A stretch of DNA of 64,000 bases, taken from positions 33,297,214 through 33,361,213 of the forward strand of contig JACMZG010001911.1 in assembly GCA_018340805.1 (NCBI GenBank), read 5' to 3'. The DNA comes from Microvelia longipes (taxonomy: Eukaryota > Arthropoda > Insecta > Hemiptera > Veliidae). Shown here piece by piece: positions 31,846 to 43,389 of the stretch. Position 1 is the first letter of the stretch. Every line of letters begins with the position of its first letter. The position numbers and the translations under genes were made by a program. The notes under the pieces were generated by a model, which was not told the origin of the DNA, ran no database searches, and worked only from the letters and a program-made list of their open reading frames with translations.

Positions 31846-32080
31846 TCTAATAATAATAATAATAATAATGCCTGTTTAGAGCCTTGCGGCTCATCAGGGA
31901 TAAAACCTGTGGGAACCACCTCGGGTGGTTGTAGCAACCGTTACGCTCAAAGTGTATTCTAAAGTTGGCGATAATTTATTTAAACTTTATATAAACTGAG
32001 AGCGTAACCTGGGATGCGAACCCCAGACCTCCGTAGTGTCCAGGTCGTACTAATCCAGTCCTTGCTCATGCATTCGATTT
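31846..32080 (-). mobile_element. tRNA-derived SINE candidate with (TTA)n tail
   Basis: On the minus strand the segment GGTCTGGGGTTCGCATCCCA contains a good Pol III B box (GGTTCGNATCC type). It lies about 40 bases downstream of a degenerate A-box-like region near 32050. The body continues through GAGCGTAACGGTTGCTACAA and the hairpin GAGCCGCAAGGCTC, then ends in (TTA)n at 31848-31869. Head, body and simple tail in this order fit a SINE. The A box is weak. Confidence 0.6.
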
Positions 32081-34128
32081 AGCGTAAACTAATATTCGTT
32101 TGAGTGCTTAGAATGTGTACAACAAAATAGGTAAATAGGTTAATTTCCATGAAAAATCCATACAAATTGAGACATCAAGTTGATTGTTCCTTCCAACTTT
32201 AAAGCATATACTATATATAAACCAGTGAATCAAACCGGATGGTTGGCAAGAAAGCAAGAATCCTTATAAAAAATCGCCTAGTTCCAGCGTGGGCCACCGC
32301 GTCAGATTTTTTTATCGTACTTAGTTCCTACTTACTATGGATGTTAAAGCTGTTTAGTAGAATCTTTTAGTATGAAACATAATTCTTTGAGCTTTCTTTA
32401 ATATCTTTAATTCTCAAAAGAAACTATAACTCTTTTTATAAAACATATTTTAATCCCAAACTTCATTGTTTGAAAACAATTTTTATGATACAACATTAAC
32501 TTTATCTTAAAAAATTTACAGAAACATAAATAACTCTAGAATCGTTAAACAAACTTTTCCAAGGTCTCCTTAGAACACTCCTCACAACACGGTATAGAGG
32601 AAAAAGTAATAAATAAATTATATCTTGTAGTAGATATTAGCCTACTTTTACCCATTTCCAGTTTGAACCCATTTTTCAGCCATTTTCAGCCTCATCTCTT
32701 GCCCAATAAATATCGAGTGATAACGGGTCTTCAAAAAATCCAATATATTTATAACTCCTTCCTTTTACTTCTAAACCACTTAACAGAGTTAAAAAAATAA
32801 AAAGTTTTATTGCTTCATCCTGTTTTACATTATGAACGGAAATATTATATTTGTATTAAGTTGTTTTGAAGGTTTTCATTTTAATAACAAGATTATTTCT
32901 GATAATTGTCACCAAAGTATTCGAATAAAGTATTTGGACGTTGCTACTTCATAGAAAAGAGGTGCTATTTTATATTTATCGGGTGCATTATATTATACCA
33001 AGGAGCATGTGTAATTGCTAAGTTAAATATGCTTTTTGATTATATCTGATTCTTACTACATTGCATATTAAAATTTATTTGCGGATAATCTCTTAAGTCA
33101 TAAACATTTTCATAAACTTAGAAGTGTCAATTTCCACCATCACCAACCACCACCAAATAATAAATTAATCAAGGTATATATTATATACCTGCTCATAACT
33201 GAATGAAGCAAATATGTCTTTATTATAATATAATATGTTTTTGTGTTATTTTGTAAAGGCATTTGCTAATAAAATAAATAATTTTCCTAAACTTTTTAAA
33301 AGAATTAAATATTAGGTATGATATAGTCGTGGAAACATTGTAACCAAACTCAACCAAATATTAGTTACTTTTTGTTTTTATAAAGAAAATAAATTTTGAT
33401 GAGTTAAGTAGGAATGAGGCTGATTTTTATGAGTGGGGCAAATTTTACTCGGTGAAAAGTTTTTCCTATCGAGTTAGGGTTGTTTTTACTCTTTGTCTTA
33501 CTTCTTTACCGCGAAAATACTCAAGAGCTATAAACTATTTAATGAAATGGGTTTTAGGTTTCTTTCTTGGTTAGTTAAGGGAAATAATAATCCCTAAAGT
33601 TACTCTAAAATAGTTTATAAAAAGGAAAAAAAATTATCTATTTAACCTTTCAACTTTAATAATGTTATAAAACCGTTATAATGTTATGAATATAATATTT
33701 TTATATCTAAAAATTATTTAAAACTATAAAATAATTTCTCAGATTATAATAGATTAAAATCACTTGAATATTTTAAGCAACTATACATAAACTCATATTA
33801 AGTGGAGGTAGTTATCAAATACCTCGGGGATACACAAATTTCAGAGCTCCGCGGACCCCCATAGTAGATAGTAGGGTCTCCTTCCTTTTTGGTAACAACC
33901 CCTCCCCCCTCCTAATTAATAAAATCAATTAATTATACTCATCGCTAAACTTTGTATTATTAACAATCGCGAACAAGCTATAATAATTCACAGTAAATTC
34001 TTATTATAATTTTTATAAGTTCCTTAATTCTCTGATAAATCGCGATTATTTGTACATCTAATTTATTTCATAGCCTTCATTTTGTCTTATTTCTTAAAAT
34101 ATGAAGAGAAGAATGTCTTAAATCGTAC
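32081..34128. other. AT-rich non-coding DNA
   Basis: No coding signal. The text GAGCTCCGCGGACCCCCATA near 33844-33863 resembles TTTCCGCGGACCCCCAATGG near 34675-34694, so part of this region belongs to another repeat. Confidence 0.45.
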
Positions 34129-34296
34129 TATAGTACAACACACGGTTAAAATCAGTTAACAGCTAGGAGAATAATGCGAGCAAGCCAATCAGGTTATTCC
34201 TGGATGTTAAACAATTTCAAATAAACCAAATTTTATTGGTTCCTCAACCCTTTTTTTCGCGCTGTCAACTGATTTTTAGCCGTGTGTCGTACTATA
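34129..34296. mobile_element. MITE, copy 1
   Basis: The left end ATAGTACAACACACGG then TTAAAATCAGTTAACAGC and the right end GCTGTCAACTGATTTTTAGC then CGTGTGTCGTACTAT are inverted repeats of about 38 bp. The element is 168 bp with no coding capacity. A second copy lies at 35426-35603. Confidence 0.75.
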
Positions 34297-35425
34297 ACAA
34301 CAAAAATAATCACTTCAATTAATATTTAGACCCCCATTTTTTCGGCCTTCTCACTAACAATAGAATAATATGTGTTTTATTTACCAATATAAACTTGCTT
34401 AATGATTTCTTGATTCATTTACGCACTTACAGACAATCTCATAAGCGCATTATTTGGAAATACCCTAAAAGGATATTAAAACTGACATTAGTGTAAAGGA
34501 GGAAAGAATAATATTTCTCCACGAAATCAATAATTTAGTCAAAGCTCTTTCAACCTAACATGAGGTCATTAACAAATGATAACTGTTATTTTAATTATTA
34601 ATTACAAGTTAATTAAATAACGTGTACATTTTTTTGTAATATTTTGCCCTTAAGCACTCGGAGCTACTGAAATCTTTCCGCGGACCCCCAATGGCTAAGG
34701 AAAGTGTGGTTTACGGAGGTAGACTACACTTTCCTTTGCCCTGAAGCACCTGCTTCAATGGTAAAAAGGACAAAAGTGTGCAGTTTTATTGCATTTAAAC
34801 TTTTATTTTATTTGCCTTAGGGGTTGAAATTAAGCAAAATATCTCCTTATGTAACTAAAATCATCGATATTAATCCTAACAACAATATGTTGATGACTAT
34901 TTAAAAATAGTGATTTATTGTATTGAGAATCCGGAGGCATGCCAGTTCCTCGCCTAATCTAGCAGTCACTGGCGTATCATCCTCTACAGGAAGCATCTGA
35001 AGAATGTTTTCACCCCTTAGTAGTAAAAAAGTTGCTTAGATTAAAAGATTAACATAAGGTGACTCAACCTTCAACATCTTTTCTCTTGTTATATTTTGTT
35101 TTTACATTAGTGATTAACTAATATCATTAGGTAATTAGTTATTAGTACGAATATGTAAATATTTTATTTTGTAAGAATGTAATAAGTAAGAATATAAGTT
35201 TTGTCTTGTCAAAGATGCTTCCTGTACATTTTACAAGGTATATGTCGACTGGAGTTATTACTTAATTTTCGTGAATTTTAAAGCAAACTTACGAATTCTA
35301 ATGGAATATAATCTAAATGTAAAAAGTTCGATTTTGATATATATATATATTTATATTTAAGTAAGTAATACTGCTTGATTTTGTCCTATCAAATCGGTTT
35401 TGGCATTTTCGGCCCGTGTTATTAT
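34297..35425. other. AT-rich non-coding DNA between the two MITE copies
   Basis: It holds a short hairpin at 34697-34736 (AAGGAAAGTGT/ACACTTTCCTT) in a GC-richer patch and otherwise no recognisable structure. Confidence 0.45.
34697..34736. repeat. Hairpin with 11-bp arms
   Basis: AAGGAAAGTGT and ACACTTTCCTT are exact reverse complements separated by an 18-base loop. Confidence 0.8.
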
Positions 35426-35603
35426 ATATAGTGTAACACACAGCTTAAGTCAGAAGACAGCTTGGGAATATAATCCGGAGCAAATGAGATTATTTCTGGA
35501 TGTTAATCCACGCCCACCATTTTAAATTGGACCAACCTGATTGGTTCCTCAACACTATTTTCCCACTCTGTCAACTGATTTTAGTCATGAGTTATATACT
35601 ATT
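35426..35603. mobile_element. MITE, copy 2
   Basis: It has the same terminal words as copy 1 in diverged form (GTGTAACACACAGC and CTGTCAACTGATTTTAGTCA). It shares internal text such as TTTCTGGATGTTAA and GATTGGTTCCTCAAC. Confidence 0.7.
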
Positions 35604-36471
35604 AATTGAGGCAGATTATATTCTTTATAATAACTCACTATTTTAATAACTATTAAAAAAAGAAATAAGAACATTCTGTAAACTACTAGCATTAAGTACT
35701 GATAAAAATTAAAAAAACTCACTGATAAGATGCCACGGAGGTGAATTCTTCTTATTTTTGCCACTAGGGCAGAAAATAAAAATCAATTGGTGCCTTTTTA
35801 CTGACAGGCATGTAATGTCAATATTACACATCAATCGTAGGTAAACACATTTTAGTCACAGTCACTAAAAACTTTATTATTATCAATACATTTTGTTAAA
35901 TATTTGTACAATTTAGTTATATCCCTTGACGTTTGTCAACTTAGATGCGATGCTGGGAGTCAAGTTAAAAAATTGTCGGAGAAAAGGGTTAGACGTTGTC
36001 AGGGAAACCTTACTAAATGAAAACTATATTTTTACGACCAGTATATAAGGTTATAGGTCACGGACGCGTCTAGAGTTTCTCGTAATAACGTCAACTTGAA
36101 CATGTCATGTCGTAAAGTCGACTTGTAGAAGACACTTTTTATGTCTCTTACGTCTGAATTTTGTGCTAAGTTTTCCTAGATGAAATAGAACCTTTAAAGT
36201 TCAAATATAAAGTAGAATCAATGTTTTAAGAAAACGTGTCTTTTATTAGTTTTATAAAATTATTTAAAAACCCCCTTTTATTTGTCATTTTACTATTTTA
36301 TTTGTAAACTCCGAATAAAAGTTAAATTAAAAAAAAGTTTTTTATCATATTTTCATTCGATACATCTATAACTATGTCTTATTATATAAATTAGAATAAA
36401 ATTTTTACTCATGTATGACGAAGTTGACTTAATATTAAGAGGATAAAAATTATAATAAACAAACATTGGAT
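35604..36471. other. AT-rich non-coding DNA
   Basis: No gene or repeat unit recognised. Confidence 0.45.
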
Positions 36472-37235
36472 ACAGGGTACCTCTAAACTTTTCCTCGAAT
36501 ACTTTGCGCTTAACCTCATTATTTCGAATTCGCTTCGCTCGTCCTCAGAATATAAAAATCTCCAAATGTACTGCACACAATATCGGACTTGTTTCGCGCG
36601 TCCTTAGACAGTAAATACATTCGTTTTATTCTCTGCGGTCACCCTTCCGGGCATTGATTTCGCTTGAGGCTGCTTAATTTTTATGATCCAACAAAAGCGT
36701 AGATATACTTGCCGTATTAAATGAAAGGTATAGTATACTTATTTATTACTTGAAAGGATATTCTTTTAACAAATTTTAACTCACTCGGATTATTTTTTTT
36801 TTTCAAGTTAAAAAAAACGTATATAAGTCTTTTGATTAAAACTGGACTAATCCTGATAATGATATGAAACTTAACACATATGTTGTTCTGATAAATGACT
36901 AGATGCGTGCCAAACCTTAAACCGATAAACAAAGTTTTCATTGTTTTATAAATTTTCAAAATTTTTGCAGAGTCATCATTGGGATTTAATGATTTAAAAA
37001 TTTTCCGGATAGCACAACTAGAATTTAAGATTGATTTTCGTACCATGTTTCAATTCACAATAGAAGGTTTGTTAATAACTGACATACAAACACTGACAGG
37101 CAACTTTGTAACAACAACTTAGGAGGCCTAAAAGCACCTAAAACTGATGATTCAGGTGACATCCCGGTTTTGGATTTTTTACGAACACAACACTTTTCCT
37201 ATATAACTACGGTATATAAATAAAGAAAATGTATA
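36472..37235 (-). repeat. Dispersed repeat family 1, copy B
   Basis: It runs from CAGGGTACCTCTAAACTTTT through TTCGAATTCGCTTCGCTCGT, GGTCACCCTTCCGGGCATTG and GAAACTTAACACATATGTTG to AGGAGGCCTAAAAGCACC and CATCCCGGTTTTGGATTTTT, covering both ends of the family. A 109-codon minus-strand frame at 36717-37046 lies inside it and is not considered a gene. Confidence 0.85.
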
Positions 37236-37759
37236 AAGCATCTAACATTTATTTTGTATATTTAAAATATTTTTATAATATTTATTTTGCTTTTAGAGAA
37301 ATTCAATAATTCAACCTTATTCTTTATTATTCTTAGTATAAAATAATAAACCTTTCTATTATATTAACTTTTTACTGTCATGCAACTGCACATCTCCCTG
37401 CATAGCCAAGTTATTTTCAATTTTCCTCAAAAATATTATATTCGCTTTTATTACAAAGAAAATTGAAGTTTTATTTTTCTTGTATTTATTATATAGCATT
37501 TTAAAATAGTAGCGCTCATTTTATTTCTAGTGAGAGAGTAAATATCAAATTACTTCTCCTTTGTATTACTTGATTAATCTTTATTGTATTTTGCTTCTCT
37601 ATCGCGGATAGTTAGAGAAAGAAGTCACTCCAATTGTTTTCTCAAACGTCACAGATCTATGCATCTATCGATGTATGTTGGTTTATGTACTCCTTTCCTT
37701 GTGGACATTTAAAGGCCAAGTAGCCAAGTTTATTCCAATGAAACTGCAATAATCAATGA
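37236..37759. other. AT-rich non-coding DNA
   Basis: No gene or repeat unit recognised. Confidence 0.45.
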
Positions 37760-38065
37760 AATGAAATAAAACAGTCTCTCCACTAATGATGTATATTTGA
37801 CATAGCCAGCTTTCAATCTTAACAAATCATCATCAGTACCGGCGAGTAGCGAAGAAAAGAGTTAGGAAACAGCGGTTACAGTTTTGTCTAGAGGTTTGTA
37901 GCTGACTCATTATTCAGTCAAATACAAACCTCTAGACAAAACTGTAACTGCTGTTTCCTAACTCTTTTCTTCGCGGCTCGCCAGCCCTGTTGATGATCTG
38001 TTAAGATTGAAAGCTGGCTATGTCAAATATATATCATTAGTGGAGAGACTCTGTTTTATTTCATT
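37760..38065. mobile_element. Foldback element with ~141-bp arms
   Basis: Positions 37760-37900 and 37923-38065 are near-complete reverse complements, separated by a 22-base loop. Outer ends are AATGAAATAAAACAG and CTGTTTTATTTCATT. A transcript would form a hairpin of about 140 bp. In one arm CTGATGA (read from 37836 to 37830) is followed by GAAA (37814-37811), a hammerhead-like word order also seen in the foldback near 58 kb. No coding capacity. Confidence 0.9.
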
Positions 38066-38682
38066 ACTTGAAACTCCACAACTCACTTTTCCTTATTTGC
38101 AATAATCAAGTTCTATGGGAGTAAGAAGTGATTAGATATTGGAAAAAAATAATTAACGGAATATCTTAAAGTGAGAGCCATTTACAATTTTTATTAAAAC
38201 TATGAATATTAAATAAAACCTTTTTCATTTAATGAAAATTAATAAAAAAAAATTATTTAATTATTTTTAGTGGTTGTTTAAAAGGTTTTGTGTTCATCAA
38301 GACCTTACCCGCATCTTTGACTAGCAGAGTTCCCAAGGTATTTAAGATTAAAATGCAAACTGCAGAGCGCCTCGTGTTTTTAAAACCTTGGAAATATTAG
38401 ATAGGGAAGCTAATACTACTTGACAGTTTGTATTACTTGACTTATTATGTTATAAGTTTCAACATTTAATACCGTATTCGAATTTGGTCAATTATTTAGA
38501 TTGCTGATTAGACCTGTGATTTCCTACCTTAGGTTCTACGACCCCCTGGGAGTCCTGAATTTGTATTGCATTAGCAAAAAAACAAGAAGCCTTCGCGCCT
38601 CGGCCGCCACGCGGCATTTGCGCTGTACAAAATCCATGATTTTTGTTTTTTATCAGTTCATCATATTTCTGTTTTCTATATA
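38066..38682. other. Non-coding DNA with a GC-rich island
   Basis: Positions about 38505-38645 are much richer in G and C than the surroundings, with CCTTCGCGCCTCGGCCGCCA. A 68-codon frame on the minus strand (38492-38698) covers it, but no known family is apparent. It might be part of an unidentified repeat. Confidence 0.45.
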
Positions 38683-39230
38683 AGTGGCATACTGCCACGA
38701 TATAAGCGAATTTTCAAATTTATTAGTCAAAATACGTGATTTGTTTACATTATGTCAATCAAGGACATGATTGCTTGACATATATATGTCAATCAATAAA
38801 ACCGAAACTAAGACTGATAATAAAATGAAACTTCGTATATTTATGAAACATTCATAGTAGTATATATGTAAAAAATCTGTCCAATATAAACACTATATAT
38901 GAAGATAATGACCTTATTTTAGGTTGAAAGCGGTTTGAATAAATTATTTTTTGTGGAGGGACTCTATTCTTCGTAATTATGTTATCTCGTATTATTATAT
39001 CTCCACTGGTGCTTTTTCAAAATCATAAAAAATCAACTATGAATATATATGATTTTTTTTAAATGTTTGTGGGGTCATTTTTGTAGGTTAATGACGTCAC
39101 ACATATTTTATAAACAATAGGGTTCGGGACATTAACAAGCTTGATTTTTGTACTAATTTTAATTTCGATTCAATAAAGTGTTCGAAAGTTATCGTGTCCC
39201 ATTGAAACGTCAAGGACGCAAAAATCTTGT
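38683..39230 (-). repeat. Dispersed repeat family 2, copy 2
   Basis: This is the reverse complement of the 16735-17100 copy: AAGTGGCATACTGCCACGAT, ATATATGTCAATCAATAAAA, GAAACTTCGTATATTTATGA, then TAATGACGTCAC and GGGTTCGGGACATTA. It continues into GTGTCCCATTGAAACGTCAA, which leads directly into the (TA)n array. Confidence 0.75.
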
Positions 39231-39232
39231 AC

Positions 39233-39235
<3 letters not shown>

Positions 39236-39298
<63 letters not shown>

Positions 39299-39423
39299 AT
39301 ATATATATATAAACCAAAACAAAAATTTTTGTTTTGGTTTGTTATTCGCGAGTGCGTCTTTCATTTTTTTGTATATATATATATATATATAATATATATA
39401 ATATATATATATTATATATATAT

Positions 39424-39461
<38 letters not shown>

Positions 39462-39463
39462 AT
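39236..39463. repeat. Split (TA)n microsatellite with central palindrome
   Basis: TA arrays at 39236-39310 and 39372-39461 are separated by about 60 bases. The left array is preceded by CATACATACATA. The array lies at the junction of two segments that are repeated elsewhere with a (TA)n array in the same place. Confidence 0.95.
39311..39340. repeat. Perfect 30-bp palindrome between TA arrays
   Basis: AAACCAAAACAAAAA is followed at once by its exact reverse complement TTTTTGTTTTGGTTT, with no spacer. Confidence 0.9.
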
Positions 39464-39470
39464 CGTCAAA

Positions 39471-40369
39471 TGTAAATATGTATATTCTTGACCAGGAAGA
39501 CCCTTCCTTTCAAAAAATCTTCCTCCCCCCCCTCCATGATCCAATCTCTTAAGCTCATTTTTTCTTTGAAAATTCACTAAAAGGACGAATGATGATAATG
39601 AGATAAAACTTAACGCATATGTTGGTCTTATATATGACTACATTTATATCGAACAAAAAATATTTGTTAGATATAAATTGTTTTTAATGAGACTTCAACC
39701 TAATCCTTACCTACCACAGGTGTTAAGCTATGTGAAAATATATGGAAAGTTTTTGTGAACACTCTTTATTTCAAATAACTGATCCAATTTCTGTGACATT
39801 AGTACAAAAACAAGTTCGATGAGAGGAAGAACTGTTAGATTTTGGGGTTAATCAAACATGTGTTATAAAACATTTGTATTGCTTTTACAATCCTGAATTG
39901 AAATTTGTTAGAATCATAGATAATGAGTAATGGTCAGAAAAACTTATTTATACTTTTTTAAAAATCATGCGTAATTATTACAATTGATAAAATAATGTTT
40001 GCGTGAGATGATAGGTCACTACCGTAAATTATTTTAGCATATTTTTCTTTATATCTGTTTATACGAAAAATATAAGCAGATATAATACGGATTCTAAACG
40101 GTTTGATATTAGTGTTTTAAATGTTTAAAATACAGTAAAAGAAAAGTGGGATTAAATTGGAAGTCATAAAACAAAGTAATAGTTAAAACTATAAAGTGAA
40201 GCCACGCTAGGTAAAAGCAATTTTTTTAACTCCCATGAGAGAAATGTAACCTTCTTAAAATGCAATCTGATTTTAAACGTAATATCTCAGACACATAAAC
40301 GTAGTGTCTCTCAGACCAAGGCATCATAAAAAATAAATAAAAATAAACAGCAGAATATTGTGGTAAGAC
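39471..40369. other. Non-coding DNA
   Basis: The first 80 bases (CCAGGAAGACCC ... CCTCCATGAT) resemble, in reverse complement, the flank of the (TA)n array at 52300-52380. CTGATCCAATTTCTGTGACA at 39779-39798 resembles 11996-12020. Nothing else was recognised. Confidence 0.45.
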
Positions 40370-40633
40370 CAGGGTGGCATTTTTTGTCCACTTGGACTCC
40401 TTGCTGACTATGTTATCGAATATTTATATGTGTTTTTGCAGGATTGTTAAACCAATCCGGTGAACTGTCACCAGATTCGCAGTTTGTCTAGTACATTTTC
40501 TCTAGTCCCACTACCTACTCTGATCTCATAAATCTAATATAGCCCGCCAGTTGCTACTTTTTACCAATTTCACCAGTTCCTCTAATCTCACCAGATAAGT
40601 GAGACAGTGGTCCAGTGGAAGGTAGCCACCCTC
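40370..40633. mobile_element. MITE candidate with CAGGGTGGC ends
   Basis: The left end CAGGGTGGCATTTTTTGTCC and the right end, read in reverse complement as GAGGGTGGCTACCTTCCACT, form imperfect terminal inverted repeats around a 264-bp segment. The terminal words resemble hAT-type ends, but I could not find a clear 8-bp duplication. Status is tentative. Confidence 0.45.
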
Positions 40634-42081
40634 AAGTTAGTGTACTGTGCAATTTATTAAATAAAACCCTTGAATTAAAAAAAGAACAAAGAAATCTCAA
40701 CAAGTTAATTAGCGAAACATCGTAGAACTCCATAATTATTTAAAACATAATTATTTGTTGAAATATATAGCCTTCTTTCGAAATAATTGTAGAACTAAAG
40801 TCAACCTTGTTTTAAATAATAATAATACAATAGTATAAGCTGGTAGTTAAAAGTGAATTAAGAGGACTGTATTTAGGGATGAAATGGGTAGGTTAGCTAG
40901 GATCTTACAAACTAAAGAAGCCATAAAAAACTTAGTACTTGATGAGACTATACTATTGTAATTTCTTACCAAAGGTGAAAAACTTATAGTAAATTACCTG
41001 TATTTCTATAAACAAAATAAAAATAACCCTAAATAATAATAATTAAAAATAAAACTCCAAAAAAAGACAGAAACTAAGAAAGAAGAAGACAACATAGTTT
41101 TGTTTAAATTTCTTTCAAACAAATGCCGGCTTCTCAACCCTGGTTAAGACTCTCGGAACTTCTAATTTTCTAATTAAAAAATAAAATAAATAAATAAGCC
41201 ATTTATTGAACCATTAATAATTAATACTCATAACTAAGTTAACATTAAACATTTATTTAACTCATGTTCAAATCGGCTATTGCTGTGCCTCCCAATATGT
41301 AGGGGATGAGTTACTAATTATATTAATAGATCATTACAAAGAAGATAAAATAAAATAAATCTAGCATGTTGTAGATTTACAATATACTCTTCACAATACA
41401 TAACACTTAATTTAACTAGAAATATGCAAATAAGCAGTTACTCATTTGTCAAGCACTGCTCGCAACTCATTATGTCTGTATTTTTCAAAGGAAATGCGCA
41501 TTCAGTTGATTATACAAAATCATGCCTCCAAAATTAGCAGTACGCACTATTATTTACACTAGTTTAAAGCTTAGTGACTGTTTATCTTTAAAGGATTTAG
41601 CGCAAATCCAGAATTATTTTCTCCACAGGCGCTTGCTTATTTATTACTTTTACTTTTGATATTTCTATCAATGAGGTAAAGTCATATACATTAGTAACAA
41701 CTAAAAGAGCATTAATCTAGCCTCTATTTTACAGTTTGTAGTAGGAGGAATAAAACTAGGTTAAAACACTTTTTAAATCAGATAATTGAGTCTTTTGGAC
41801 TTTGTTTACCAAGGTTACTAATAAAGTAAGCTTGGTAAACAAGGTAGGTTACTTCCTCCAACTTTTGTAGGTTACTACTTAAGTTTTTCTGAGGTATCAA
41901 AAATTTAAGAAATCAATCAAATCGAAAAGTTGTCTGAATTAGTTGATATTTATCGCTAATGTACCTTCATAGATCACGAACAGATTTATAAAATTTAATG
42001 TTGCTATTGCCAGCTAGTTTATATTAACCTACTTTTATTGTAGTTCTACATAAAAAAATAAAACATTCGCATATAATGCAA
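40634..42081. other. AT-rich non-coding DNA
   Basis: No gene or repeat unit recognised. Confidence 0.45.
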
Positions 42082-42325
42082 TGATACGAGAAAGTACATA
42101 TAACGTTACAAATAATACGAGGAAGTAAATATAATTTTACTAATAATACGTGGAAGTACATGTAATGTTACGAATAATACGAGGAAATACATATATAATG
42201 TTACGAATAATACGAGGAAGTACATATAATGTTACGACTAATACGTGGAAGTACATATAATGTTACGAATAATACAAAGATGTACATATTTTACGAAAAA
42301 TACAAGGAAGTATATATAATGCATG
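42082..42325. repeat. ~31-bp tandem repeat, about 8 units
   Basis: The units are variants of ATACGAGGAAGTACATATAA then TGTTACGAATA. Most are 30-33 bases long; substitutions (GAG/GTG, GTACAT/GTAAAT) distinguish the units. Confidence 0.9.
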
Positions 42326-42701
42326 TTTGATATTATGTTATAAAAATATGTTTCGTAAGAACTTCATTAAAGAGGAAACAAATCGATGAGAAAAGAAAAC
42401 AACTTAAATTGCTAATTTAGCATTTTGTATAAAACGACAAATTAAGTATTAGTTTTCACGTTTTTCCATCTCAGTTAGTTTTTCTTAATTAAACAGTTTT
42501 TAATTCCATTTTAATTAAATTTTCTGGAAATGATTTAGATATAAATCTGTTTTGTTTGTATTGAAAATGTATTGGAAAGGTAATAAATGGTAAAAGATAC
42601 GATTACACTTATTTACACAACACGAGAAAACTATTAGATTTAAAATTACTTTAATTTTCCTCATTTAAATTTACTTTTAATGAGGAAAAGTATAATTCTG
42701 A
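42326..42701. other. AT-rich non-coding DNA
   Basis: No gene or repeat unit recognised. Confidence 0.45.
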
Positions 42702-43079
42702 CATTTCCTCTTTTATACCGTAGGTATACGTTTGCGAAAAATCCGAAACCGGAAATTTACCTGAATTTTTCGTTTCAGTTATTTTTAAAACTTCCTAAGT
42801 GGTTTTTACAAGGTTTCTGTCCGTATGTGTGAGTGTCTGCTATCATCATTTATGCTAGAAAGAATTTATGCTAAATATTTTTTATGATGATATTAACCCG
42901 CAATATTGACTCAGCGAAAATAGACGAACAAATGATAGACAATTGGAGGTTTGGAACGCATGTAGTCTTATACAAGACTTCTTTATATGCCAAGTTCCAT
43001 TTGATTATCTCAATTAGTTCAACTTGATTGACTTGATTTTTTTTTTGAAAATTGTAAAAAACGAAAATAATCCGAAAAA
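42702..43079 (+). repeat. Dispersed repeat family 1, copy C
   Basis: It starts at the hairpin end (TTTATACCGTAGGTATACG, CCGAAACCGG) and runs through TCTGTCCGTATGTGTGAGTG and GGTTTGGAACGCATGTAGTC to about 43079, where the internal sequence stops and an inverted end begins. Confidence 0.8.
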
Positions 43080-43165
43080 AATCGGGTACGGTGTACCTTG
43101 GAACTTTCTCTCATTACATCGGATTCGCTACGTTCATCCTCCCTGCTTCGCTCGTCCTCAAAAGT
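43080..43165 (-). repeat. Dispersed repeat family 1, inverted end joined to copy C
   Basis: ATCGGGTACGGTGTACCTTG then TTACATCGGATTCGCTACGT and TTCGCTCGTCCTCA are the opposite-end sequence of the family in inverted orientation, joined directly to copy C. Confidence 0.75.
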
Positions 43166-43389
43166 ACAGTTCATCTTATATATGCCTTGACTTAGTGAAT
43201 AGGTTTTTATTAAAAACTTATATAACTTTACCTTAATGTCATTGAAATGTTTGAAAAAAAAAACAAAGTATGAAATTTATATATAAGATATATTTATTAT
43301 ATTTATAAATAAATATCTGACATTTATCTAAAATTATTAGATAAACTATTTACAATTATAAAATATTAAGAAACTTTTTAAACCAATCC

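Noticed and set aside
36717..37046. 109-codon minus-strand frame
   Set aside because: Lies wholly inside dispersed repeat family 1, and its frame is not kept in other copies.
39170..39577. 135- and 82-codon Ile/Tyr frames
   Set aside because: Translations of the (TA)n microsatellite.
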